In this document: one piece after another, positions 49,303 to 57,867 of the stretch
How the letters are laid out: each line of letters opens with the position of its first letter
Numbering within the stretch: position 1 is the first letter of the stretch
NCBI GenBank assembly: GCA_004431415.1
Contig: QPMI01000553.1
Span: 291,441-355,440 of the forward strand
DNA length: 64,000 nt
Direction of reading: 5' to 3'
From: Cyanophora paradoxa
Lineage: Eukaryota > Glaucocystophyceae > Cyanophorales > Cyanophoraceae
Notes under the pieces: generated by a model
Databases searched by the model: none
The model's input: the letters and a program-made list of their open reading frames with translations, nothing else
What the model was told of the DNA's origin: nothing
Position numbers and translations under genes: made by a program

Positions 49303-49421
49303 GTTCAGACGTGTACAGACAATGAAGAAAATTTAAATGCCAATGGGAATGCCAACGGACTCTGAACTTTGAAAGGGGAAAGGGGGGGAATTGAACTTGG
49401 GAAAACGTGGAAAAGGGAGAG

Positions 49422-49613
49422 TTAACGCCCCGCGGGGCGCATGCCGGCCGTCGCCATCGAGTAGGAGCCGGGGGCGTAGAGGGTCTTGGCGGCGTAGCGG
49501 AAGCCCACGCCGATGACGGCCGAGGCGGTGGGCGTGCCGCCGAGGAGCCAAGTGAGGGTCGCGGCGAGGGCTCCTAGCGAGTAATGCGGGGGATAGCTGT
49601 CAGCGAGGGCCAT
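49422..49613 (-). CDS. small membrane protein (63 aa)
   Basis: Two hydrophobic stretches (LGALAATLTWLLGG; ASAVIGVGFRYAA). Promoter TATTTTTTCTCAACCCC about 25 nt before the ATG. Lies just downstream of the gene interrupted by element B. Confidence 0.6.
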   Translation of the reverse strand: MALADSYPPHYSLGALAATLTWLLGGTPTASAVIGVGFRYAAKTLYAPGSYSMATAGMRPAGR

Positions 49614-49662
49614 CGCGAGACCGAATTGGAAGGGGTTGAGAAAAAATACCGCCTCGGAGAGC

Positions 49663-49812
49663 TCAGTGGTGGAGGTGGCGGAAGGTCTCGGCGTGGGCCT
49701 CCGTCGCCGCCACCACCTCCTCCGCCGCGTCGATCTCCGCCCGCGAGGCCTCCAGCGTCGCCCGCCGCGCGTAGGACTGCGGGACGGCCACGCGCCGGTA
49801 GGGCTGGGCGAG
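49663..49812 (-). pseudogene. C-terminal fragment of the element A gene split by element B
   Basis: Minus-strand codons from LAQPYRRVAVPQ to a TGA at 49,663, helical and GC3-rich (EASRAEIDAAEEVVAA). The fragment joins in frame with the part at 63,063-63,988 when element B and one copy of the 6-bp duplication are taken out, so B inserted into a continuous frame. Confidence 0.8.
49807..49812. repeat. 6-bp target site duplication, left
   Basis: GGCGAG immediately before the first base of the terminal inverted repeat; identical to 63063-63068. Six-base duplications are typical of Maverick/Polinton-type integration by an rve integrase. Confidence 0.9.
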
Positions 49813-49907
49813 ACACATATTGAAAAACGAATTTAAATCCCTCGTTCATCTCGATCGCTTCGCGATCTCGATTCACTCTGGATTTAAATTCGTTTTTCAA
49901 TATGTGT
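49813..49907. repeat. terminal 95-bp palindrome, left end
   Basis: ACACATATTGAAAAACG...AAATCC is followed 39 bp later by its perfect 28-bp reverse complement. The loop holds a second stem, GATCGC-TTC-GCGATC. The same structure sits at the other end (62968-63062), so the 28-mer occurs four times in the element. Confidence 0.88.
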
Positions 49908-50226
49908 TAATTTAATACTAAAATACATATTTTTCGATTAATTTCTTAAACTTTTTATGCAAACTTTGTATAAAATAATGCAAATTTTGTATTAAAAATG
50001 AAAATGCGTTTACCAAAATGCATATTTTCGATTAAACTTCGATAGATTCAATTGATCTTATATCGATTGATTATGTACTTTGTTGTTTACATACAAATCT
50101 GCGATAGATTAACATTAAACTGCTTAAAGATCGATATAATTGCGATTAAATTGCATAAATTCGCATAAACTCGATATATCTCTCATGTATTGAAGTAGAC
50201 CACCGCCCATTCTGTATCGAAAAACG

Positions 50227-50490
50227 CAAAAAGTGTCACAGAGTTGCATTGTGTCCAATTGAACAATCGATGAGATTGCTGATGTACATTTTTGCACCGA
50301 AAAAGTGTCACAGAGTTGCATTATCTCCCATTAAACAATCGATTAGATTGCGGGATTTTCTATTGGAATATATCGGAACTGCATTATGTCCAATTAAACA
50401 ATCGATGAGATTGCGGATTTATATTTTAGATCGAAAAAGTGTCACAGAGTTGCATGGTCTCCAATTGAACAATCGATTAGATTGCATATG
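50227..50490 (+). repeat. 72-bp-type tandem repeats in the left terminal repeat
   Basis: Three units with AAAAAGTGTCACAGAGTTGCAT, a TCC(A/C)ATT(G/A)AACAATCGAT(G/T)AGATTGC box, plus one partial unit at 50,371. Mirrored at about 62,385-62,648. Confidence 0.8.
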
Positions 50491-50594
50491 TTCTATAAAA
50501 CAGAATAATTGAATTCAAGTGTGACAGGTAGTATTCAAATGATATTCAGTAATAGATATATTTGTTTTTGAGAAAGTCAGTAAGAGGGGTAGAA

Positions 50595-51010
50595 TGTCTG
50601 TGACGCCTGTGACGGCTGTGACGCCTGTTTTCAGAAGTCTGTCATTTTTGAAAATTTTAAAAAGTTTGAAAGTAGGTGTCACAGGCGTCACAGGCGTCAC
50701 ACTCAATTAAATTAGGTGTCACAGCGAAATTGCAGACCATTTCCAGTAAGACAACTTCGCATTTTCAAAAAGGTTGATTAATGGATAGTGTTTTGGAGGT
50801 GTCAGAGGTGTCACAAGACGGATTGCAGTAAGACAAGAATATATTCTCGAAAATCTCAGTAAGAGAAAGAGATTCCATTTTTAATTGGGTGTGACGCCTG
50901 TGACGGCTGTGACGGCTGTTTTCAGAAGTCTGTCATTTTTGAAAATTTTAAAAAGTTTGAAAGTAGGCGTCACAGGCGTCACAGGCGTCACAGTCAATTA
51001 AATAGGTGTC
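50595..51010 (+). repeat. GTGACGCCT / AGGCGTCAC arrays in the left terminal repeat
   Basis: Short direct GTGACGCCT or GTGACGGCT runs (50,601; 50,891) each pair with AGGCGTCAC runs (50,680; 50,977) across a conserved ~45-bp spacer, so each pair can form a stem-loop. Two such units. Mirrored in the right repeat. Confidence 0.75.
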
Positions 51011-51215
51011 ACACCCGATTATCTGACCATTTTCAGTAAGACCATCTGAAATTCTGAATTTCTCAGTGTCAACTAACTCGGAAATCGCAATACTCTATGT
51101 TTCTCCGATTTCTCCAACCCTGAAAACACACCTGTTATTCTCTCATCTATCTCATGAGATACTCTCGTTTCGCCAAAAATTGACAAACGATTTCCCATCA
51201 TGCTGTAAAGGAAAC

Positions 51216-51470
51216 ATGCCGATTAACCAGCCGTATTACAATTACTATGGGCATTACTTCTTGATTGTCAAGAAACTCACAGAGCATTATGAGATCTTCC
51301 AAGAGATGGGATTGCGAATTACAAGGAGATCAACCCTTTGTAGATTCTTGAAAAAGAATGGTGCTAAATGGGATAAGACAATTCGCCAATGGTATACAGA
51401 AGATCCCAAGAGTCCCCTTCTTGATATTTTCGAAACATTGAATCTGGATCAGTTTAATCATTTCCAATAG
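51216..51470 (+). CDS. hypothetical small protein (84 aa)
   Basis: Start placed at MPINQPYYNYYGHYF, just inside the unique part; the frame is open further upstream into the terminal repeat (to 51,066), which would add 50 residues. Basic and aromatic, LRITRRSTLCRFLKKNG helical segment. Convergent overlap of 17 bp with the penton-like gene. Unknown. Confidence 0.5.
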   Translation: MPINQPYYNYYGHYFLIVKKLTEHYEIFQEMGLRITRRSTLCRFLKKNGAKWDKTIRQWYTEDPKSPLLDIFETLNLDQFNHFQ

Positions 51471-52386
51471 CCAAGAACTCTAACTGGAATGAGTTGTCAA
51501 TTCCATTCATATCAACAAGATCACCATAATAATCTCGAAACTCAACTGTTAACTCTCTAATCACAAGGTTTCGATCGGTTATTTTTATGTATTCACTGTG
51601 CTCTCCACTGTGATAAACATACTGTCCAATATCTTTACTTAATTGCAATCTGAGAATCGCCCCTTGATTCTGTGGTTGAGATTGTGGGACAATATTGTGG
51701 TTTGTAGCAAATGGGGAGAGTTCTTTAATGTGCATGTATAAATACTGTTCTGCATTCATGTCTGTCATCTTGGATGCTTCTAACTTGTAGTTTAAGCGAG
51801 ATGCCTCGAATTCATATCCTGTGAATGTAATTCCCCATTGTGGATGGTTTGGGGTGATTGGTACTCCTGCAAAATAGAGGAAATTCTCGGGGGCATATAA
51901 AGACCTTGCAGACTCTGGGAAATCGTAGGTTTGCTCAATTGAAGCGACCCACTCCACAGAACTAACCCCAAGAAGTTTACCCAATCTCTGTGTAGATGCT
52001 ACCAATTCGAATTGAACATTACTGTAAAACTCTAACTTGTAGGAGGTCGGATTATAGTAGACTTTGAATGCATATGTGAGATTGTTGCTCCCAGTAAAGG
52101 TGAAATTCAGACCATAATTATATGGACTGGTGACCCCGAAATGCCCTTGATTAATATAACCACTTGGGAGAAGGAAGACCTGTTTGGTTTCAGAGATGCC
52201 TTGGTAGAAGAATCTGACAAGAAGGTGGTCTGTTCCAATGGAATTATAGATGCTGTTGGGGATCTCTGCATACAAAACTCGACATTCTCTTGGTTTGGTC
52301 ACTGGGGTTGTGAGTGAAACTTTGTAGGAGTTTTCTATTTGTCCATCTGATCGGTCTCTGCTATCTATATTGACCAGCCGAATCAT
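51454..52386 (-). CDS. penton-like minor capsid protein 1, element B (310 aa)
   Basis: Opens MIRLVNIDSRDRSDG...YKVSLTTPV and CRVLYAEIPNSIYN, the pattern of virophage and polinton-like minor capsid (penton) proteins. The rest is beta-rich with LLGVSSVEW and a C-terminal TVEFRDYYGDLVDMNG. Divergent from a second protein of the same type. They share a 28-bp A/T-rich upstream region. Confidence 0.72.
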   Translation of the reverse strand: MIRLVNIDSRDRSDGQIENSYKVSLTTPVTKPRECRVLYAEIPNSIYNSIGTDHLLVRFFYQGISETKQVFLLPSGYINQGHFGVTSPYNYGLNFTFTGSNNLTYAFKVYYNPTSYKLEFYSNVQFELVASTQRLGKLLGVSSVEWVASIEQTYDFPESARSLYAPENFLYFAGVPITPNHPQWGITFTGYEFEASRLNYKLEASKMTDMNAEQYLYMHIKELSPFATNHNIVPQSQPQNQGAILRLQLSKDIGQYVYHSGEHSEYIKITDRNLVIRELTVEFRDYYGDLVDMNGIDNSFQLEFLAIGND

Positions 52387-52414
52387 TTTAATATATGTTT
52401 ATAGATAAAAGAAG
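52387..52414. promoter_or_regulatory. divergent promoter of the two penton-like genes
   Basis: TTTAATATATGTTTATAGATAAAAGAAG. Its A-rich edge GATAAAAGAAG resembles sequences before other element B starts: TAATAAAAGAGATA (53,462), TAATAAGAAAGA (54,890), TAGTAAAAGAAG (59,199), AAAGTAAAGA (57,857). Confidence 0.45.
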
Positions 52415-53424
52415 ATGCCTGTGGATTACATCGAAGTGAGCTCTTTCAATACAATTTCGGGAGATGGACCTACTTCGAGTTTTATTGCTCGCCTCCCAGC
52501 ACCTATGAATTTGTGAGAGCAGTAAGACTGGTTTCAGCAGAATTCTATAACAGCATTCCCATGGTGAGTGGTGAAACCAAACCAGGAGATGTGACAATAG
52601 ATAATGCAATCTACCTTTATTGGTCTGAATATTATTCTGGTGCAGGAAGCACTGGTATTCCAACTGATCGACCTGCTGCCGATTATGAGCAATGGAAACA
52701 CATTGTGATAAGTCGCAGCACACCCATTCAAAACCACCAACAACTGGTGAATGTAATTAACTCCAAACTTGCATTGAGAGAGCCACCAGTAGCAATTCGC
52801 TGTAAATGGGATGATACACTGAAACGAGTTATATTCCATTCAACCATACCGTTTTACCTGGCTTTCTCAACCGCAATTAACCCAAACCAGGCGCAGATTC
52901 AGAGGTTTTTGAGTTCTGCTCGACTGCTTGGTCTTGATCCTGGGAGATATGGTAACACCCCAATCCAATCACAAGTTTATAATACTCTGACTGATGGTAT
53001 CTTTACTGGGTCGATGGTGCATGGTATCATATCTTCATTTGAACCTGAAAAGACCAGGGATAGTGTTCTGTTTGTGAGAGTAAAGGAGTTGGGTGATCTG
53101 GTTCAATGTGGTGATGGTCTCCTCACTGGATATTTCCACAAAATCGTTGTTCCAGATAAAGATTATGGTGAGCATGTCGTTTATAATTCGACAGAAGCCC
53201 ATCCGATTTATAAATACTATAACAAGAATCTGGGACTTTCCACATTTTCGGTTGATATTGTGAATGCAGTTAATGAACCAATTGATTTCGAGGGTCAACC
53301 TGTCCACCTCACCTTCGAAATTCGATATGGTGATGAACCTGCTGGTGATCCTGTGTATGAATATTTCAAGAGGAGGATGGCGGAAACCCATCCATCTTAT
53401 CCTGTAATTGCGAGTTTTGCGTAA
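52415..53424 (+). CDS. penton-like minor capsid protein 2, element B (frame break near start)
   Basis: The ATG at 52,415 (MPVDYIEVSSFNTISG) is in good context, but its frame stops at 52,516. The main frame, open from 52,405 to 53,424, carries FVRAVRLVSAEFYNSIP, the counterpart of the AEIPNSIYN motif in protein 1, and ends VHLTFEIRYGDEPAG. A one-base change between about 52,470 and 52,510 separates them. Beta-rich throughout, ~335 residues in all. Confidence 0.7.
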
Positions 53425-53478
53425 AATCAAGGATCATTGGTGAATTTTTTATGTTGCAGTATAATAAAAGAGATAATC

Positions 53479-54849
53479 ATGGATATTACTTCGACCCTCC
53501 AACGTCTTTCTCTGAAAGAAGCTCTAACAACCCCGGAAGAAGCCAAGGCGTTCTTCCTGGACAACTCTCTCATGCTTGGTCTTGAATCCAAGTCGAAGCC
53601 AGTTCTTGTTGTTGTGAACCCAAGCAACACTTTCGAGAATAATGCTGGAAATCGCATTTCTTTCAAGCTCCCTCGCTACAATTTCTGTGGAAAACTCGAA
53701 CTTGCGTTTGACCTTCCAGCTGTCACTTTTGCTGGTGATACCGACCTTGTTCGCAATGGATACGTTCGCCCAGTTGGTGCTCTTGTCTCTCGACTTGAAA
53801 TCACCTATGGATCTTACACTTTCCATGTGCCTTCTGATTTCCTTGCTCATTTCCCTCTTATCTATTACAGTGAGGATCAACTCGCCAAGAAGAAGCGTTC
53901 AATGGGTATGGTTCATGGTATCCCTGCCCATGGAACCAACCGACTTGGTGGGTCATTTTTCACTGAAATCCCAGTCCCATGGCTAAACCATTACCTACCT
54001 CTTGGTGCTCTCTCAGGAGAAATGGTGGTAACTGTCTGGTTCAAGGATGCTGGAAAGGGTTATGTTGAGACTTCTTATGGTGGTCGTGCTCTTCCAGTTG
54101 TTGGTGGAACAGCTGCTGATAAGACAGAGGATGATGGACTTGGTGCTACTGCTAATGCTACTCTTGCCCATGTTGGTCAACAGATCACCACTTTCACCAT
54201 CTCTGGAACAACCCCCGAAATTAAAGTCACTTCTCCTCGTCTTTACATGCATGCTATTAATGTTTCTGATGAACTGTTTGCTACTGTCATTGAGAAGGTG
54301 AAGACCACTGGTATGGCTATTCCTGCTCTGGATATTGGTTTTGTTGACAGTGTCAATTTTGCTGCAAAAGGCAATGCTCAACCAAATCGTATTAACCTGT
54401 CACAGATCTCTGGTCTTGTCTATGGTCTTCTTGTTTCAGTTCGTGATGCCGCAGGTATTGATGGTTTCAATGGTTCCCACAGTGTCCTAAAAACGCATGC
54501 TAACTCAAAAGACATTACTTTCACTGTTGAAATTAATGGTCAACGTCTCTATGCTACTGAGCCCATCCCTCTCCTCAAAGGTGCCGAATTAATTGCGGAT
54601 GCCTTCAAGTGCTCGAATATGGACAAGGTTGCAGACAAATATGTCCTCAGTGGTCTACCATTCTGTGTTGATGGAGAGAAAGCGATTCGCAACATTGCCC
54701 AGTCTGGCTATGTTGATCTCACGAACTCCTCCTCCTCTTTCCTCACTCTATACATGCCTTCTGACCAGACAATCACAGTTAATGTTCGTGCTCTCATGCA
54801 CAGTTTCATTATTGTTGACAAAGATGGGCTCCGACGAATTAATCTGTAA
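53479..54849 (+). CDS. double jelly-roll major capsid protein, element B (456 aa)
   Basis: Beta-rich with NAGNRISFKLPRYNF, KLELAFDLPAV, VGALVSRLEITYGSYTFH (first jelly roll) and PEIKVTSPRLYMHAINV, ITFTVEINGQRLYATEPIPL, TLYMPSDQTITVNVRALMHSF (second). Size, layout and position between pentons and ATPase match polinton-like virus capsid genes. It is too distant from the element A capsid protein for any shared run beyond 4-5 residues to be seen. Start follows ATAATAAAAGAGATAATC. Confidence 0.75.
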   Translation: MDITSTLQRLSLKEALTTPEEAKAFFLDNSLMLGLESKSKPVLVVVNPSNTFENNAGNRISFKLPRYNFCGKLELAFDLPAVTFAGDTDLVRNGYVRPVGALVSRLEITYGSYTFHVPSDFLAHFPLIYYSEDQLAKKKRSMGMVHGIPAHGTNRLGGSFFTEIPVPWLNHYLPLGALSGEMVVTVWFKDAGKGYVETSYGGRALPVVGGTAADKTEDDGLGATANATLAHVGQQITTFTISGTTPEIKVTSPRLYMHAINVSDELFATVIEKVKTTGMAIPALDIGFVDSVNFAAKGNAQPNRINLSQISGLVYGLLVSVRDAAGIDGFNGSHSVLKTHANSKDITFTVEINGQRLYATEPIPLLKGAELIADAFKCSNMDKVADKYVLSGLPFCVDGEKAIRNIAQSGYVDLTNSSSSFLTLYMPSDQTITVNVRALMHSFIIVDKDGLRRINL

Positions 54850-54911
54850 AACCATGATCAGTAACGTTTCGTTATTTTTATCTATCTTTAATAAGAAAGA
54901 TCTACAAAGCC

Positions 54912-55443
54912 ATGTCTGACGTTCCCGAATTTAATGCTGCTGAGATGATTAAACCCCCTTTTCGCGTATTAGCAATCGGAAAAAGCGCGACGGGCAAGTC
55001 AGAAGCCGTAAAATATTGGCTAAAACAACTTCACGATGCGAAAAAGTTAGATGTTGTTCTTGTTATAAGTGGGACATCATTCAATCATTTTTGGGATGAT
55101 GTCGCAACATTACAGCTCGGTAAATGGGATGCGCCTTACATCGCTAAACTTCTCGATGAAAGACAAGAGAAAATTGAGAAAGGAGAACCCGTTAATCAAT
55201 TATGTGTTGTTCTCGATGATCTTATAGACAATGAGATTGTAGACCTTACCCGTGATAAAATTATTGGATCTCTGTATTCGCGCGGCCGCCACTCGGCGAT
55301 TACAATTTTCTGCATAACTCAGAAACTGCGTAAGGTTTCTTCAACCATTCGCGTCAATTCGGATTATGCAATGTTCCTCAGTGCCGCCAATCGCAAAGAA
55401 CTGGAAGCCATTGAAGAAGAATACAATATCATGCGGGATAAAG
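54912..55443 (+). pseudogene. A32-type packaging ATPase, element B, truncated
   Basis: Walker A GKSATGKS (residues ~23-30), Walker B LCVVLDDLI (~96-104), then GRHSAITIFCITQKLRKVSS. After EEEYNIMRDKG the AT-rich sequence ends and unrelated GC-rich DNA begins, adding a meaningless tail to 55,493. The element A homologue continues ~100 residues beyond the equivalent point, so the C-terminal part is missing here. Packaging by B would need another ATPase. Confidence 0.85.
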
Positions 55444-55802
55444 GTTGCGGAGCTCGAGCGCCCGCGCGACGGCCTCGCGCTGCTCCTGGTTGAGCGGGGC
55501 GAGGAGGGGGAGCATCTCCCGGACCAGGCGCTCCCCCCGCGTCGGCTCGACGGGCTCGGTCCGCGTGGCCGTGCCGTCCCCGACGGCGCGGCGGATCTCG
55601 GTCCGGGCCGCCTCGGACGCGGCGGCGTTGTAGAGGGCGTAGAGCGCCCCGCGCATGAGGCCCGCGCCCTCCAGCGCCCCCGGACGAGGAGCGCGAGGGC
55701 CATCCAGGCCGCCAAGGCGGTCGCGAGGAGGGGGCCCGGAGGGTCAGCGAGACCCGCGACGAGGCAGTGCAAGAGGGCGGCCGCGAGCACGGGAAGGTGC
55801 AT
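55443..55802 (-). pseudogene. membrane protein fragment (GC block)
   Basis: Start at MHLPVLAAALLHCLVAGLAD, two hydrophobic stretches, then a frame change at a CCGGGGG tract (~55,687). The other frame continues ALYALYNAAASEAARTEI and a charged helical part to the block edge, where it is cut. Unknown family. Confidence 0.5.
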
Positions 55803-55967
55803 CGCTCGGGCTCGGACGCGACCGCGCGGGGCGCCGCTTCTTTTGAATGGTCGCGCGGGGGCGGGCGCCCGCCGCCTTTGGGAAGAGGTGGATGATGATC
55901 ATGGATCGACGCGCCCGGAGCGATGCGTAAATAGGTGCGCAAAGACGACGACGGGACGCGAGGTCGC

Positions 55968-56133
55968 ATGACGCGCACCAAGGCCCCCCGCGACGGGGGC
56001 GCCTCGACGGCCGGCAAGACGGTCGCCAGGTGGAAGAAGAAAACGCGCAGCAGCAAGCGCCTGACAAAGGAGCAGCGGAAGAGCATGCCGGCGAGCGGCG
56101 GGATCAAAAAGCCGAAACGGTGGAGGCCCGAGG
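55968..56133 (+). pseudogene. histone H3-like N-terminal tail, fold missing
   Basis: Reads TRTK near the start, STAGK, several Lys/Arg pairs, and SMPASGGIKKPKRWRP, matching histone H3 landmarks in order (ARTK, STGGK, APATGGVKKPHRYRP). After that point the sequence no longer resembles H3, and the opposite strand becomes the coding one, so the histone-fold domain is absent. The divergence from eukaryotic H3 suggests a viral histone. Nothing indicates it is functional here. Confidence 0.6.
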
Positions 56134-56139
56134 CGCCGC

Positions 56140-56620
56140 TTCTTCTCGCCCCGGCGGTGCGCGACCTCTTCCTCGGTCGGGCGCTCGACCGCGAGGAGCG
56201 CCGCGGCGGCCTCGGCGGTCGCCAACCCGAGGGACTTTGCCGGCAGGTCGGAGACGATGCGGTGCCGCGGGTTGGTCCTCTGGAGCTTGGTCTCCGCGCG
56301 CGTGATATACGACTCGAGGGCCGCGTACGCCCCCGGATCCCCGATTTTGAGAAACTTTGCCGCGTCTCTCAGTGCCCCTAAAATGGGCTGGACGAGGACG
56401 CGCGGCGCCGGCGTCTGTATCGTAGTTGATTTTGTAGAAAATGGATTTTGGACCCAACCTCCCGCCCGCCCGTGACGTGATCGAGGCCCGCGCGACGAGC
56501 CGCCTCCCGAACCATCGCCCGCACCGCCGCGCGTCGCCGGCACGCGGCCTGGAGGGCGACCGCCGCGACGCAGCGCACGAGGGTCGCCTCGTCGCAAGAG
56601 GAGATGCGGGGCAGGGTCGC
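56140..56620 (-). pseudogene. coding remnants of unknown protein(s) (GC block)
   Basis: Two minus-strand blocks with strong GC3 bias in different frames: RISSCDEATLVRCVAAVAL with helical continuation (about 56,620-56,420) and ILGALRDAAKFLKIGDPGAY...RHRIVSDLPAKSLG (about 56,400-56,140). They may be one frame-broken gene. The second ends where the H3-like tail begins on the other strand, a likely rearrangement joint. No family recognised. Confidence 0.4.
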
Positions 56621-56947
56621 ATGGGTCCGAACCGCGACGATCGCTGGGCGGGGGTCGAGGCCGCGGTCGTCGCCGACCTCTTGCGCGCGACGGCGCCCGA
56701 GGAGCGGGGGCCCGCCCGGATCATCTTCTTCGGCGACGCGGGCTTCCCGCGGTACGCGTCCTCGTACCCCGACCGCATCGAGCCGTGGCTCCTCCAGGCG
56801 GCGGTGGACTTTGCGGCCGACCCGCGCCGCCGCCCCCTCTCCATCGTCTTCCACACCTTGAGCCTCCGGAAGGCGTCCTGGTTCGACGAGCTGCGCGTCG
56901 GGCTAGAGTTCAATGGCGTGCAGATCGTGCGACACAACTGCCTGTGA
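56621..56947 (+). CDS. hypothetical protein (108 aa, GC block)
   Basis: MGPNRDDRWAGVEAAVV...RIIFFGDAGFPRYAS...WLLQAAVDFAAD...SIVFHTLSLRKASWFDE, alternating strands and helices in an alpha/beta order, ends normally at TGA 15 bp before an AATAAA signal. It could be the only complete gene of the block. Family not recognised. Confidence 0.5.
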   Translation: MGPNRDDRWAGVEAAVVADLLRATAPEERGPARIIFFGDAGFPRYASSYPDRIEPWLLQAAVDFAADPRRRPLSIVFHTLSLRKASWFDELRVGLEFNGVQIVRHNCL

Positions 56948-56970
56948 TTTTTTTTCACTGTAAATAAAAG

Positions 56971-57072
56971 TCACTCTTCCGTCTTCTTTTTCTTTGCCTC
57001 TGTAAACAGCATGCGCCGAGCCTTGCCGCGATCGATGTCCGCAAAGGGGTTCACGGAGCCGAACACGACGTT
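56971..57072 (-). pseudogene. C-terminal fragment cut by the right edge of the GC block
   Basis: Minus-strand codons NVVFGSVNPFADIDRGKARR...EAKKKKTEE and stop, convergent with the preceding gene over an AT-rich TAAATAAAAG spacer. Its N-terminus is missing at the junction. Confidence 0.5.
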
Positions 57073-57845
57073 GGAAAGGTAACACAAGCAATACTTCCGC
57101 TCTTGTAGTCAAGAGTGGAGGAGCCTACATTGGTGATGGAGCAATTGTGGTGGGGACTGTCACAGCAAATCAATTTAATGTGAATGGAACAAGTTCATTT
57201 ACAGGATTGATGACCTTCAATGGTGGTCTTTCAGGAAGTATTCAGTATGGAACTCTCACACTGTCAACAAGATTAACAACTCCTGAGAGTGACACAATTG
57301 CAGACACCAACTTTATTTACAAACGAAATGGAAGCGCAATTGTGACACTACAAAATATCCAAACAACACCATCAAACAGAGAGGCGATCGTATTTTCATC
57401 AGGAAGCTATCTAAAACGAAATGGTTGCCCCCGTTTTATGGCTTCTGTTATGGCTCCGAATGCAGCAGAAACAACAGTTTCAAAAGCAACCGGAACGAAT
57501 ATTCTATTTCCAGGAGTTCTTATCAACCATGGAAACAACTTCAATGGTTCAACATTAGGGAATTTTACCGCCCCTGTTGCAGGAAATTATTACTTCTGTT
57601 TCCAAGTGATTATCTCAACCACTACTGCATCTGAGATTGTTCTGAATCTTCGGAAAAATGGAGCAACATCAGAATATGAGGCAAGAGCAACTTTTGCTTC
57701 CTCAATGTCACGATTACCTATATCATATGAATGCATCATCAACCTTGCTGCAAATGATTGGATACGAATTTACAATAATTCCACTGCTGCAATCGTATAC
57801 ACCAATCGATCGCACTTTGGAGGAATGCTGATTAGCGCCACATAA
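57072..57845 (+). pseudogene. C1q-like fibre protein 1, element B, N-terminus missing
   Basis: Resumes mid-gene at NTSALVVKSGGAYIGDGA. The paralogue downstream has about 105 residues before this point, so start and anchor module are lost. The shaft and head are intact: CPRFMASVMAP, FTAPVAGNYYFCF, VLNLRKNG, CIINLAANDWIRI, HFGGMLIS, a C1q-type order. Confidence 0.8.
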
Positions 57846-57867
57846 TATTGTTACTTTAAAGTAAAGA

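Larger units (their letters stand above)
49813..51168 (+). repeat. terminal inverted repeat, left (1,356 bp)
   Basis: Matches the reverse complement of 61708-63062 throughout, with one seen difference: GTTTTTGAG here against GTTTTGAG there, near 50,568. Inner edge at ACTCTCGT. Contains a terminal hairpin, an AT-rich stretch, a 72-bp tandem repeat block and GTGACGCCT-type repeats, and the ends of the two outermost open frames run into it. Confidence 0.92.
55443..57072. other. GC-rich foreign block replacing part of element B
   Basis: Base composition jumps from about 40 to about 70 percent G+C at 55,443 and back at 57,072, inside two interrupted genes (ATPase on the left, fibre on the right). 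It contains fragments on both strands, cut at both edges, with strong GC third-position bias. No duplication or inverted repeat marks its ends, so it looks like a deletion-plus-capture (or an assembly chimera) and not a transposition. Confidence 0.8.

Noticed and set aside
50227-50490. Regularly spaced repeats resembling a CRISPR array
   Set aside because: Units are directly adjacent without unique spacers, no cas genes are near, and the block is mirrored in the other terminal repeat of a eukaryotic element.
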